Assembly: GCA_035695045.1 (NCBI GenBank) | Contig: DASSEX010000089.1 | Span: 1 to 36,440 of the forward strand | Source: DASSKP01 sp035695045 | Lineage (GTDB): Bacteria; Actinomycetota; Actinomycetes; JAFAQI01 | Reading direction: 5' to 3' | DNA length: 36,440 nucleotides | In this document: piece after piece, positions 6,235-14,884 of the stretch | Layout of the letters: each line of letters begins with the position of its first letter | How positions within the stretch are numbered: position 1 is the first letter of the stretch | Program-made: the position numbers and the translations under genes | Notes under the pieces: model-generated | What the model saw: the letters and a program-made list of their open reading frames with translations, nothing else | The model's database searches: none | What the model was told of the DNA's origin: nothing

Positions 6235-6738
6235 GTGGGCAACAAGCGTTTCATCATCGGGGGGCTTGCGGCGGGCGTCGTCGCCCTCGCCGTCATGCCG
6301 GCTGTCGCCGACTCCTACGTCGGCCCGACGGGTGTCGTCTCGCAGTGCGCCGACGCGCCGCTCGTCGTCACCGGCGTCTCCGAGGTCGACAGCACCTTCG
6401 CCGCCGTCACGAGCCCGGCCGCGTTCGGCGTCGGCGGCGAGTGCCTCAAGGACCCCGCCAACGCGGTCAGCGTGACCGTCGACGTGAAGGACTCCGACGG
6501 CACGACCGAGCTGCCGTACCAGGTGTCGTTCCAGAAGGCGGACGGCTACACGAGCGAGACCGACGCGTCCGGCAACGCGGTCTACCACGACGGATGCGGC
6601 TCGCAGCAGTTCACGATCCCGGCCGGGTTCGAGGGCGGCTACGTCTACGTCTTCGCGAACGCCGGACAGGCGTGCCCGACGTCGAACACGTCGACCGGTG
6701 GCGACATCACCGCGACCTGGGGCTACCCCGCCCCCTGA
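6235..6738 (+). CDS. Small secreted protein of unknown function
   Basis: 167 residues with a clear Sec signal peptide: basic start VGNKR, hydrophobic core FIIGGLAAGVVALAVM, likely cleavage after AVADS or nearby (residue about 27). The mature part is acidic, rich in Gly/Thr/Val, with four cysteines (SQCAD, GECLK, DGCGS, QACPT) that could form two disulfides. The beta-rich look (QVSFQKADGYTSETDASGNA, GGYVYVFAN) suggests a beta-sandwich. No family is recognised. The GTG start at 6235 has AGAGGA with 6-nt spacing. A strong terminator follows at 6765. The gene stands alone downstream of the GAF-ANTAR gene, with a palindrome in between that may control it. Confidence 0.75.
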   Translation: MGNKRFIIGGLAAGVVALAVMPAVADSYVGPTGVVSQCADAPLVVTGVSEVDSTFAAVTSPAAFGVGGECLKDPANAVSVTVDVKDSDGTTELPYQVSFQKADGYTSETDASGNAVYHDGCGSQQFTIPAGFEGGYVYVFANAGQACPTSNTSTGGDITATWGYPAP

Positions 6739-6764
6739 CGTCGCGCTGGTTCTGCACAGAGGCG

Positions 6765-6789
6765 GGCCCCGGTCCTGGTGACCGGGGCC
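6765..6789 (+). terminator. GC-rich terminator hairpin
   Basis: GGCCCCGGTC (6765-6774) pairs with GACCGGGGCC (6780-6789) around a 5-nt loop, 26 bp after the stop of the secreted-protein gene. No T-run follows, as is common in high-GC actinobacteria. Confidence 0.7.
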
Positions 6790-6851
6790 TCGCCGTGTCC
6801 GGAGGGGATGCCGTCGTTGGCGAACCCGTGGGGCTGAGCAATCATGGGGCC

Positions 6852-7259
6852 GTGACGACCGCCGGCTACAGCGGCACACCACTGCACCGAAAGATCGGTG
6901 TGAAGCCGGGCTCGCGGGTGCTCCTGTCGGCGGCGCCGCCCGGGTTCGAGCTGGACCACGTCCCGCCCGACGCTGTCGTCCACACCCGCGCCGCGGGATC
7001 TCCGTACGACGTGATCGTCGCCTTCTGCCCGGACCGTGCGCGCCTCGAGCGGCGGTTCGGGCCGCTGAGCGAGCGGCTGACGACGTCCGGCGCGCTCTGG
7101 GTCGCCTGGCCGAAGCGTGCGAGCGGAGTCGACAGCGATCTCGACGAGAACGTCGTGCGCGACGCCGGACTCGCCTCGGGTCTCGTGGATGTGAAGGTCA
7201 TCGCCGTCGACGAGACGTGGTCCGCACTCAAGTTCGTCCGCCGTCTGCGCGACCGGTGA
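6852..7259 (+). CDS. DUF3052-family protein
   Basis: 135 residues matching the actinobacterial DUF3052 pattern: TTAGYSGTPLHRKIGVKPGS near the N-terminus, AFCPDRARLERRF in the middle and LWVAWPKRASGVDSDLDENV followed by VIAVDETWSALKFV near the end. The domain function is unknown; it is cytoplasmic, without signal or membrane segments. GTG 6852 is the start that yields the conserved N-terminus; the nearby ATG at 6844 is out of frame. The stop overlaps the GTG of the phospholipase D gene (GTGA), so the two are coupled. Confidence 0.85.
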   Translation: MTTAGYSGTPLHRKIGVKPGSRVLLSAAPPGFELDHVPPDAVVHTRAAGSPYDVIVAFCPDRARLERRFGPLSERLTTSGALWVAWPKRASGVDSDLDENVVRDAGLASGLVDVKVIAVDETWSALKFVRRLRDR

Positions 7260-8851
7260 GCCGGCCGACCGGCGAAGACGCCGCACTCGACTGGCTGCTC
7301 CCCGCGGACATGCGGCCCCGAACGTCGGGCAACCTGGTCCGCCCACTGGTCCACGGCGCAACGTACTTCCGTCGTCTCTGCGAGGTCGTCGGCGCCACGC
7401 AACGGGGTGACCGCATCTACTTCACCGACTGGCGGGGAGATGCCGACCAGCTGCTCGTCGACGGCGGCCCGAGAGTCGAAGAGCTCCTGTGCAACGCCGC
7501 GAGGCGCGGCGTCGAGGTGCGCGGGCTCCTCTGGCGATCGCACAGCGACAAGGTCACCTTCAGCGCTCAGGAGAACCAGCGGCTCGGCCGCGACCTGAAC
7601 GAGGCGGGCGGCGAAGCGCTCCTCGACCAGCGGGTCCGGCGCGGCGGCTCCCACCACCAGAAGCTGGTCGTCGTGCGTCATCCCGGGCGGCCGGAGTCCG
7701 ACGTCGCCTTCGTCGGCGGCATCGACCTCTGCCACGGACGGCGAGACGACGAGCGGCATCTCGGCGACCCGCAGCAGCAGCCCATGGACGAGAGGTACGG
7801 CGACCGCGCTCCGTGGCACGACGCGATGGTGGAGATCCACGGGCCCGCCGTCTGCGACGTGCTCGAGACGTTCCTCGAGCGGTGGAACGACCCGACACCG
7901 CTGGACCGCAGGACGCCGTACCGGATGGCGCTGCAGCGGGCGGCGCACATGCCCCGGCGACCGCAGCCGCCGTCCGACCCGCTGGACCCGCCGCCACCCG
8001 CCGGGCCGCACACGGTGCAGATCCTCCGGACCTACGGCACCAAGCGACCGCACTACCCCTTTGCACCCGGCGGTGAGCGGACGATCGCGCTCGCCTACGC
8101 CCGCGCGTTCGAGCGTGCGCGCTCGTTCATCTATGTCGAGGACCAGTACCTGTGGTCGGAGCTAATCGCCGGTGCGCTTGCTGAGGCGCTGTGCCGCGAA
8201 CCCGCGCTGCGCGCCATCGTCGTCGTCCCCCGCTATCCGGATGCCGACAGCCGGTTCTCGGGTCCGCCGAACCGGTTGGGTCAGCTGCGCGCCATGGCGG
8301 TGCTCGCCGAGGCGGGCGGCGACCGGGTCGGCGTCTACGACATCGAGAACGCCGCCGGCACGCCGATCTACGTGCACGCCAAGCTGTGTGTCGTCGACGA
8401 CCTCTGGATGACCTGCGGCTCGGACAACTTCAACCGGCGCTCGTGGACGCACGACTCGGAGATCACGTGCGCGGTCGTCGACGGCACGCGGGACGACCGG
8501 TCGCCGCAGGACGTCGCCGGCGATGGTCTCGGCGCCCGTCGCCTGCCGCGCGACCTTCGGTTGCAGCTGTGGGCGGAGCACCTCGGTGTGGGGGCGGACG
8601 ACGCCCGGCTGCTCGACCCCGTGGACGGGTTCGAGCTCTGGCGCCGGACCGCCGAGGATCTGGAGCGCTGGCACGCAGGCGGTTCGCGCGGTCCGCGTCC
8701 CCCCGGCCAGGCAAGGCCGCACGAGCCGGACCCGGTGGGACGGCGTGCCAGGTTGTGGGCAACCCCGCTTTACCGGTTAGTCTTCGATCCGGACGGCCGA
8801 CCGTTCCGACACCGCGGTCGCCCGATCACCGGCCCGAAGGGTTCAGGCTGA
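7256..8851 (+). CDS. Phospholipase D-superfamily protein
   Basis: 531 residues with two HKD-type half-sites. The first is SHHQKLVVVRHPG (His134, Lys136), in which the Asp of HxKx4D is Arg. The second is complete: HAKLCVVDD followed by CGSDNFNRRS (His374). The duplicated half-sites form one active centre that attacks a phosphodiester through a phosphohistidine. The length and the motif SDVAFVGGIDLCHGRRDD fit bacterial PLDs related to cardiolipin synthases and eukaryotic-type PLDs. No signal peptide is seen, so it is probably cytoplasmic or membrane-associated. The GTG start overlaps the stop of the DUF3052 gene. The C-terminal 60 residues are Arg/Pro-rich. The substrate is unknown. Confidence 0.88.
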   Translation: MSRPTGEDAALDWLLPADMRPRTSGNLVRPLVHGATYFRRLCEVVGATQRGDRIYFTDWRGDADQLLVDGGPRVEELLCNAARRGVEVRGLLWRSHSDKVTFSAQENQRLGRDLNEAGGEALLDQRVRRGGSHHQKLVVVRHPGRPESDVAFVGGIDLCHGRRDDERHLGDPQQQPMDERYGDRAPWHDAMVEIHGPAVCDVLETFLERWNDPTPLDRRTPYRMALQRAAHMPRRPQPPSDPLDPPPPAGPHTVQILRTYGTKRPHYPFAPGGERTIALAYARAFERARSFIYVEDQYLWSELIAGALAEALCREPALRAIVVVPRYPDADSRFSGPPNRLGQLRAMAVLAEAGGDRVGVYDIENAAGTPIYVHAKLCVVDDLWMTCGSDNFNRRSWTHDSEITCAVVDGTRDDRSPQDVAGDGLGARRLPRDLRLQLWAEHLGVGADDARLLDPVDGFELWRRTAEDLERWHAGGSRGPRPPGQARPHEPDPVGRRARLWATPLYRLVFDPDGRPFRHRGRPITGPKGSG

Positions 8852-8876
8852 GCGTGAAGAAGCCGATGCACTGACC

Positions 8877-9317
8877 ATGGCGACCGACCCGGGCGGAGCC
8901 TTTTCACGTGCCGATGAGCTGACCAAGGTCATCCGGCCGGCTGCCGTCGTGCCCGAGTCCAGCGCGACGGCCATCATGGCCCAGCTCACCTCGCGCGACG
9001 TCTCGCGCGGTGGCGTCTGGAACGTGAGCACCACCCTCTGGCAGCGCTACAGCGGCCCCTGGGACGGCATCGGCGGGACCACCGGCTCGGCCGTCCTGAT
9101 CGGTTCGATCGCCGTGGCCTACGAGACGCCGGTTCGCAACCACATCACGATCTACCGCGTCACCATCACCGAAGCGGGCCGGGATCTGGGCTGGACCGTC
9201 GAGTCGGTGTGTGACGAGGCGCTCGGCTACGGCGGTCTGACGCTCGACGTCTGCCCGCGCGCCGAACTGATGTCGCCGCCCACTCGCGATCCGTTCAGGG
9301 CGCGTCGCGGCCTCTGA
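8877..9317 (+). CDS. Hypothetical protein, family not recognised
   Basis: 146 residues starting MATDPGGAFSRADELTKVIR. No signal peptide, membrane segment or motif that I recognise. The middle (GGVWNVSTTLWQRYSGPWDG, VLIGSIAVAYETPV, HITIYRVTITEAG) suggests a small alpha/beta or beta-barrel domain. The ATG at 8877 lies 25 bp after the phospholipase D stop and lacks a strong Shine-Dalgarno. Codon use is like its neighbours, so it is probably a real gene, possibly transcribed with the phospholipase. It ends 34 bp before the Kgd start, and the Kgd promoter overlaps its stop. Confidence 0.65.
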   Translation: MATDPGGAFSRADELTKVIRPAAVVPESSATAIMAQLTSRDVSRGGVWNVSTTLWQRYSGPWDGIGGTTGSAVLIGSIAVAYETPVRNHITIYRVTITEAGRDLGWTVESVCDEALGYGGLTLDVCPRAELMSPPTRDPFRARRGL

Positions 9318-9343
9318 CCCCCTCCGTCCCCTGGGCGTAGCCT
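9314..9343 (+). promoter_or_regulatory. Candidate kgd promoter
   Basis: CTGACC (9314-9319), an 18-bp spacer and TAGCCT (9338-9343), 8 nt before the GTG start. No Shine-Dalgarno exists between box and start, so a leaderless or nearly leaderless kgd transcript is likely. Confidence 0.45.
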
Positions 9344-9351
9344 GAGCGATC

Positions 9352-12300
9352 GTGACGGTGGAGTCGGGAACAGGACGGTCCGGGTCAGGTTCGAGCGGCG
9401 GCGCGCAGCGCGATGCGTTCGCCGGCTTCGGAGCCAACGAGTGGCTCGTCTACGAGATGTACCAGCAGTACTTGAAGGACCCCGAGTCCGTCGACAAGGC
9501 CTGGTGGGACTTCTTCGCGGACTACCAGCCGGCCGACGCCCAAGCCGGCTCCGCCACCGCCACCACCCCCACCTCCACCAACGGCTCGACATCACCCCGT
9601 TCCGCCGAGTCCACCACCCGGACGTCGTCCGGCGACTCGGCCACGGCTCACGCCCCGACCCCCGCGCCGTCCCAGGACAAAGACGCTGAAAAGGGGGGCA
9701 CGAAGCCTGCTGAGGCGAAGGCCCCCGCCGCGGGCGGGTCGGCGACTCGCGGCAGCGGCGTTGGGGCCAACGGGGCGAGCGAGCGCAGCGAGCGAGAGAG
9801 TGCGCCCCAGCCGCAGAGCGAGTCGCCCTCCCGCACGCCCCTGAGGGGCGCTGCTGCGCGCGTTGTGACCAACATGGAAGCGAGCCTGACCGTTCCGACG
9901 GCGACGAGCGTCAGGGCGATCCCGGCCAAGCTGCTGATCGACAACCGGGTGGTCATCAACAACCACTTGCGCCGCGGCCGCGGGGGCAAGGTCTCCTTCA
10001 CGCACATCATCGGCTTCGCACTGGTCCGCGCCCTCGCCGAGTTCCCGGTGATGAACCGCGCGTTCTCACCCGCCGATGGCAAGCCGGCCGTCACGTCGCC
10101 GGACCACGTCAACCTCGGCCTGGCGATCGACCTCGCCAAGGACGACGGCTCGCGGTCCCTCGTCGTGCCGAACATCAAGAACGCCGACACCCTCGACTTC
10201 TCCCGGTTCTGGGCGGCGTACGAGGACCTGATCCGCAAAGCGCGCACCGGCAAGCTCACGGCCGACGACTTCGCCGGGACGACGATCAGCCTGACCAACC
10301 CCGGCACGATCGGCACGGTGCACTCGGTGCCGCGACTGATGGCCGGGCAGGGCGCGATCATCGGCGTCGGCGCGATGGAGTACCCCGCCGAGTACCAGGG
10401 CGCGGCCGAGGACACGCTGGCGCGGCTTGCGGTGAGCAAGGTGATGACGCTCACGTCCACCTACGACCACCGGATCATCCAGGGCGCCGAGTCCGGTGAC
10501 TTCCTGCGCCGGATGCACGCGCTGCTGCTCGGCGACGACGGCTTCTACGACGAGATCTTCCGCTCGCTCCGGATCCCCTACGAGCCGGTCAGATGGGTCA
10601 CCGACATCGCGGTCAGCCACGACGAGGAAGTCGGCAAGCCGGCCCGCGTCCTCGAGCTGATCCACGCCTACCGCGTGCGCGGACACCTGATGGCGGACAC
10701 CAACCCGCTCGAGTTCGAGCTGCGTCGCCACCCCGACCTCGACGTCGTCAGTCACGGGCTCACCTTGTGGGACCTCGACCGCGAGTTCCCCACCGGCGGC
10801 TTCGGCGGCAAGCAGCTGATGAAGCTGCGCGAGGTGCTGGGCGTCCTCCGCGACTCCTACTGCCGAACCGTCGGCATCGAGTACATGCACATCCAGGACC
10901 CAGAACAGCGCCGCTGGATCCAGGACCGCGTCGAGCGCCACCACGAGTCGCCCCCGCGCGAGGAGCAGCTGCGCATCCTCGGCAAGCTCAACCAGGCCGA
11001 GGCGTTCGAGACCTTCCTGCAGACGAAGTACGTCGGCCAGAAGCGCTTCTCGCTCGAAGGTGGCGAGTCGGTCATCCCTCTGCTCGACGCCGTGGTCTCC
11101 GAGGCTGCGCACGACGACATGGACGAGGTCGTCATCGGCATGGCGCACCGCGGCCGGCTCAACGTGCTCACCAACATCGTCGGCAAGTCCTACACGCAGG
11201 TGTTCCGGGAGTTCGAGGGCAACCTCGACCCGCGCACCGCTCACGGCTCCGGTGATGTGAAGTACCACCTCGGCGCGGAGGGCGAGTACACCGCGATCGA
11301 CGGCGAGCGCATCGCCGTGTCGCTGACCTCGAACCCCTCGCACCTGGAGGCCGTCGACCCGGTGCTCGAAGGCATCGCGCGAGCCAAGCAGGACGTCATC
11401 AACCGTGGCGCGACCGGCTTCACCGTCCTGCCGGTCCTCATCCACGGCGATGCGGCCTTCGCCGGTCAGGGTGTCGTCGCGGAGACGCTCAACCTGTCGC
11501 AGCTGCGCGGCTACCGCACCGGCGGCAGCGTGCACGTCGTCATCAACAACCAGGTCGGCTTCACGACGTCGCCGACCTCCGCCCGGTCGTCCGTCTACTC
11601 GACGGACGTCGCGCGGATGATCCAGGCGCCGATCTTCCACGTGAACGGCGACGACCCCGAGGCCGTCGTACGCGTCGCCCGGCTGGCCTACGAGTTCCGG
11701 CAGACGTTCAAGAAGGACGTCGTCATCGACATGCTCTGCTACCGCCGCCGCGGGCACAGCGAGGTCGACGAGCCGTCGTTCACACAGCCGGTGATGTACG
11801 ACCTCATCGACGCGAAGCGCAGCGTCCGCAAGATCTACACCGAGTCCCTGATCGGTCGCGGCGACATCACCGTCGACGAAGCCGAAGCCGCCCTGCGCGA
11901 CTACCAGGAGCAGCTGGAGCGGGTCTTTGCGGAGACCCGCGACGTCTCGACAGCCGCGCCCGAGGCAGAGCGCGAACCCCGGCCCGAGCCACAGGCCGTG
12001 GAGTCCGCGATCACCGCGGAGGTGCTGAAGCGGATCGGCGAGTCGCAGATCAACCTTCCGGACGGGTTCACCGTGCATCCGCGGCTGCTCCCGCAGCTGC
12101 AGAAGCGCGCACAGATGGTGAGCGACGGCGGCATCGACTGGGCGATGGGCGAGACCCTCGCGTTCGGCTCGCTGCTCATCGAAGGAACTCCGATCCGGCT
12201 CGCCGGCCAGGACTCACGTCGCGGCACGTTCGGCCAGCGGCATGCAGTGCTCGTCGACCGCCGCACCGCCGAGGAGTACACGCCGTTGACGCACCTGTCC

Positions 12301-13155
12301 GAGGAACAGGCGCCGTTCTACGTCTACGACTCGCTGCTGTCCGAGTACGCCGCAATGGGCTTCGAGTACGGCTACTCGGTCGCGCGCCCGGAGGCGTTGG
12401 TCCTCTGGGAGGCGCAGTTCGGCGACTTCGCCAACGGCGCGCAGTCGATCGTCGACGAGTTCATCTCCGCCGGCGAGGCAAAGTGGGGTCAGCGGTCGTC
12501 CGTCGTCCTGCTGCTGCCGCATGGCTACGAAGGCCAGGGGCCGGACCACTCATCGGCTCGGATCGAGCGTTACCTCGCCTTGTCCGCCGAGGACAACTGG
12601 CGGGTGGCCCTCCCTTCCACGCCGGCCAACTACTTCCATCTGCTCCGCTCGCAGGCACTGTCCGGCCGGTGCAAGCCGCTGGTCGTGTTCACGCCGAAGT
12701 CGATGCTGCGCCTGCGCGCGGCGACCTCGAAGCCGGACGACTTCACCAGCGGCACCTGGCAGCCGGTCATCGGCGACGCCAACGTCGACGCCGCCGGCGT
12801 GACCAAGGTCATCCTGTGCACCGGCAAGGTCTGCTACGACCTCGCCAAGCAGCGCGACGCGCGCGATGTCGGCGACGCCGCGATCGTGCGGCTCGAGCAG
12901 CTCTACCCGCTCCCCGTCGACGAGCTGACCGAGGTCCTGGCGACGTACCCGTCGGCCAAGGACATCGTGTGGTTGCAGGAGGAGCCCGCCAACCAGGGCG
13001 CGTGGCCCTTCGTCGCGCTGAACCTGCCGGAGCACCTGCAAGACGGCCGAACCCTGCGTCGCGTCTCTCGTCCGGCATCTGCCTCCCCCGCTGCGGGGTC
13101 GCACATGATGCACGAGGCCGAGCAGTCATCGTTGTTCGACACTGTCTTCGGCTGA
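9352..13155 (+). CDS. kgd: Multifunctional 2-oxoglutarate dehydrogenase/decarboxylase (E2-like plus E1)
   Basis: 1267 residues, the fused actinobacterial enzyme that acts at the 2-oxoglutarate node of the TCA cycle. An N-terminal docking segment (ANEWLVYEMYQQYLKDPESV) is followed by a disordered Ala/Ser/Thr/Pro linker (about 65-160). Next is an E2-type acyltransferase domain with the active-site motif TYDHRIIQGAESG (His373). The E1 part has the thiamine-diphosphate motif from GDAAFAGQG (699) to VVINNQVGF, and GHSEVDEPSFTQP. No lipoyl domain is present, as in Mycobacterium Kgd. Start GTG 9352 gives the conserved N-terminus. A small DUF6104 gene follows 32 bp later. In relatives the activity is inhibited by unphosphorylated GarA; that gene is not here. 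Confidence 0.97.
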   Translation: MTVESGTGRSGSGSSGGAQRDAFAGFGANEWLVYEMYQQYLKDPESVDKAWWDFFADYQPADAQAGSATATTPTSTNGSTSPRSAESTTRTSSGDSATAHAPTPAPSQDKDAEKGGTKPAEAKAPAAGGSATRGSGVGANGASERSERESAPQPQSESPSRTPLRGAAARVVTNMEASLTVPTATSVRAIPAKLLIDNRVVINNHLRRGRGGKVSFTHIIGFALVRALAEFPVMNRAFSPADGKPAVTSPDHVNLGLAIDLAKDDGSRSLVVPNIKNADTLDFSRFWAAYEDLIRKARTGKLTADDFAGTTISLTNPGTIGTVHSVPRLMAGQGAIIGVGAMEYPAEYQGAAEDTLARLAVSKVMTLTSTYDHRIIQGAESGDFLRRMHALLLGDDGFYDEIFRSLRIPYEPVRWVTDIAVSHDEEVGKPARVLELIHAYRVRGHLMADTNPLEFELRRHPDLDVVSHGLTLWDLDREFPTGGFGGKQLMKLREVLGVLRDSYCRTVGIEYMHIQDPEQRRWIQDRVERHHESPPREEQLRILGKLNQAEAFETFLQTKYVGQKRFSLEGGESVIPLLDAVVSEAAHDDMDEVVIGMAHRGRLNVLTNIVGKSYTQVFREFEGNLDPRTAHGSGDVKYHLGAEGEYTAIDGERIAVSLTSNPSHLEAVDPVLEGIARAKQDVINRGATGFTVLPVLIHGDAAFAGQGVVAETLNLSQLRGYRTGGSVHVVINNQVGFTTSPTSARSSVYSTDVARMIQAPIFHVNGDDPEAVVRVARLAYEFRQTFKKDVVIDMLCYRRRGHSEVDEPSFTQPVMYDLIDAKRSVRKIYTESLIGRGDITVDEAEAALRDYQEQLERVFAETRDVSTAAPEAEREPRPEPQAVESAITAEVLKRIGESQINLPDGFTVHPRLLPQLQKRAQMVSDGGIDWAMGETLAFGSLLIEGTPIRLAGQDSRRGTFGQRHAVLVDRRTAEEYTPLTHLSEEQAPFYVYDSLLSEYAAMGFEYGYSVARPEALVLWEAQFGDFANGAQSIVDEFISAGEAKWGQRSSVVLLLPHGYEGQGPDHSSARIERYLALSAEDNWRVALPSTPANYFHLLRSQALSGRCKPLVVFTPKSMLRLRAATSKPDDFTSGTWQPVIGDANVDAAGVTKVILCTGKVCYDLAKQRDARDVGDAAIVRLEQLYPLPVDELTEVLATYPSAKDIVWLQEEPANQGAWPFVALNLPEHLQDGRTLRRVSRPASASPAAGSHMMHEAEQSSLFDTVFG

Positions 13156-13187
13156 TCGGTTCGCAGGTTCCTGTTCCGGAGGAGGAC

Positions 13188-13361
13188 GTGTACTTCACCG
13201 ACCGCGGCATCGAGGAGCTCCAGTCGCGTCGCGGCGAGGAGACCGTGACGCTGAGCTGGCTCGCCGACAGGCTGCAGACCTTCGTCGACCTGAACCCGGA
13301 GTTCGAGACCGCGGTCGATCGGCTGGCGACCTGGCTCGCGCGCCTCGATGACGAGGACTGA
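13188..13361 (+). CDS. Small DUF6104-family protein
   Basis: 57 residues: VYFTDRGIEELQSRRGEETV, then LSWLADRLQTFVDLNPEFET and a C-terminal WLARLDDED. This compact helical protein is conserved next to kgd in actinobacteria; its function is unknown. GTG 13188 follows GGAGG with suitable spacing. The gene is 32 bp downstream of kgd and probably in the same transcript, so a role linked to the dehydrogenase is possible but unproven. Confidence 0.8.
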   Translation: MYFTDRGIEELQSRRGEETVTLSWLADRLQTFVDLNPEFETAVDRLATWLARLDDED

Positions 13362-13387
13362 GCACTGTCCAACTGACCGGCGCCGCA

Positions 13388-13588
13388 CTACTTGCTTGGC
13401 TGCGGCACCTTGCAGTCGTGCACCTTGGGGTTGACGCCGACGTAGTTCAACGGGCCGGCAAGCACGGTCAGCACGACGGTGCCGGCCTTCGCGCAGCTGG
13501 CGTTGTTGTGCTTGAAGTAGTCACGCTGCCACGCGGCGATCGCGCCGATGGCGAGCCAGATGACGAGCAAGAGCGAACCGATACGCAC
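13388..13588 (-). CDS. Small single-pass membrane protein
   Basis: 66 residues. MRIGSLLLVIWLAIGAIAAW is an N-terminal transmembrane segment or uncleaved signal anchor. It is followed by RDYFKHNNASCAKAGTVVL, a second weak hydrophobic stretch (TVLAGPLNYVGV) and a short tail with one more cysteine (VHDCKVPQ). No function can be given. It begins 61 bp after the stop of the sugar-dehydrogenase gene on the same strand and converges on the kgd unit. Confidence 0.7.
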   Translation of the reverse strand: MRIGSLLLVIWLAIGAIAAWQRDYFKHNNASCAKAGTVVLTVLAGPLNYVGVNPKVHDCKVPQPSK

Positions 13589-13649
13589 CGCGACCTCCGC
13601 AGGACTGGGTCACCTCGTTGTGCCCCGTCTGTGGCCCGAGTGAACGCGG

Positions 13650-14834
13650 TCAGCGCCGGATGAAGAGCACGTGCCAGAGCGAGCCGCCGAGGTCAACGGC
13701 GTACATCTCGCCGCCGTCGGCTTCGCCGAAACCGGCAAGGTTGCCGCGGAAGGTAGCGACGAGTGCACGCGGATAGCCCCCTGCCGAAGTCCGACCGAGC
13801 GCCCACGTCTCGCCGCTTGCGTAGTCGGCGAAGACATAGAGCCCGTGGGCGAACGGGTAGCTGGGCCCGTGGTACGCGAAGCCGCCGATGACGGCTTCCC
13901 GGTTGTTGGAGTGGTCGTAGACCGAGACCGGGTTGCGCATCGTCCGCCCCGGACAGCGCGAGCTGTTGTAGGTGGCGAGGCCCTCGCGACACGACCAGCC
14001 GAAGTCGATGCCACCGTGAGCGCCGACGTGGTCGACCTCTTCCCACCTGTCCTGGCCGACGTCACCGATCCACAACGAGCCGTCCGAACGGTCGATGGAA
14101 GCCCGCCACGGGTTACGCAGCCCCCAGTCGAACACCAGTCGCTTGTTGAAGCTCTTGGCGCGCGGGAACGGGTTGGTGGACGGGATGCAGTAGTGCCTGC
14201 CTCCACAGGAATGGTCGACGTCGATGCGCAGCACCTTGCCGGACAACGAGGTGAGCCGTTCGGCGTTGCCGTACGGGTCACCCGCGCCACCTCCGTCGCC
14301 GGTCGTGATGAAGAGGTAGCCGCTGCGGCCGAACATCAGCTGGCCGCCGTTGTGGTTGGTCTGGTTGGGGTGCGCCACCGCGAAGAGCTTGACCTCGGTC
14401 GACCGCGCCAGCGTCTTCGCGGAAGCGCTGCTCGCCTTGAAACGGGACACCTGCAGCGCGCCGTCACTACGGGTGTAGGCCGCGAAGACGAACGGATGGG
14501 AGGTGAACCCGGGATGGAACGCGATGGACAGGAAGCCCTGCTCTCCGCCGCTCAGAACCTCCGACGTGATGTTGAGGTACGCCGTCGACTGCACGACGCC
14601 GCTCTTGACGACCCGGACGGTGCCGCCCTGCTCCACGACGAACAGGCGATGTGAACCGTCCCGGGCCGAGGCGACGTAGACGGGGCTGCGGAGGCCTCCG
14701 ACCACCTTGTGGAAGCTGACGCGCACGTTGGAGGGCGAGATGGTGGCCGTGGTCGTCGCCTCGGACACGGCCGGCCCGACCACGACGCCGGCGACCGCGA
14801 GAGCGCTGCAGAACAGAAGCGTGCGGAGGCGCAT
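13650..14834 (-). CDS. Secreted PQQ-dependent sugar dehydrogenase-like protein
   Basis: 394 residues. A signal peptide (MRLRTLLFCSALAVAGVVVG, cleavage near SEA-TTT, residue about 26) precedes a six-bladed beta-propeller of the soluble glucose/aldose dehydrogenase family. Family signatures are VVGGLRSPVYVASARDGS, GGEQGFLSIAFHPGF, NQTNHNGGQLMFGRSGYLFI, TGDGGGAGDPYGNA, and DWGLRNPWRASIDRSDGSLW with IGDVGQDRWEEVD. The enzyme would oxidise sugars outside the cell with PQQ as cofactor; no PQQ synthesis genes are in the window, so the cofactor or substrate may differ. The ATG at 14834 is supported by the signal peptide. The gene stands between a small membrane protein and an oxidoreductase on the same strand. 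Confidence 0.9.
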   Translation of the reverse strand: MRLRTLLFCSALAVAGVVVGPAVSEATTTATISPSNVRVSFHKVVGGLRSPVYVASARDGSHRLFVVEQGGTVRVVKSGVVQSTAYLNITSEVLSGGEQGFLSIAFHPGFTSHPFVFAAYTRSDGALQVSRFKASSASAKTLARSTEVKLFAVAHPNQTNHNGGQLMFGRSGYLFITTGDGGGAGDPYGNAERLTSLSGKVLRIDVDHSCGGRHYCIPSTNPFPRAKSFNKRLVFDWGLRNPWRASIDRSDGSLWIGDVGQDRWEEVDHVGAHGGIDFGWSCREGLATYNSSRCPGRTMRNPVSVYDHSNNREAVIGGFAYHGPSYPFAHGLYVFADYASGETWALGRTSAGGYPRALVATFRGNLAGFGEADGGEMYAVDLGGSLWHVLFIRR

Positions 14835-14884
14835 GGTCGGCTCCGATCTCCCCCGGGACGGATGCCAGCAGAGGGTACGACCAG

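Noticed and set aside
10066..12078. 670-codon minus-strand frame
   Set aside because: Antisense shadow of kgd, caused by GC-rich third positions; low complexity and no family.
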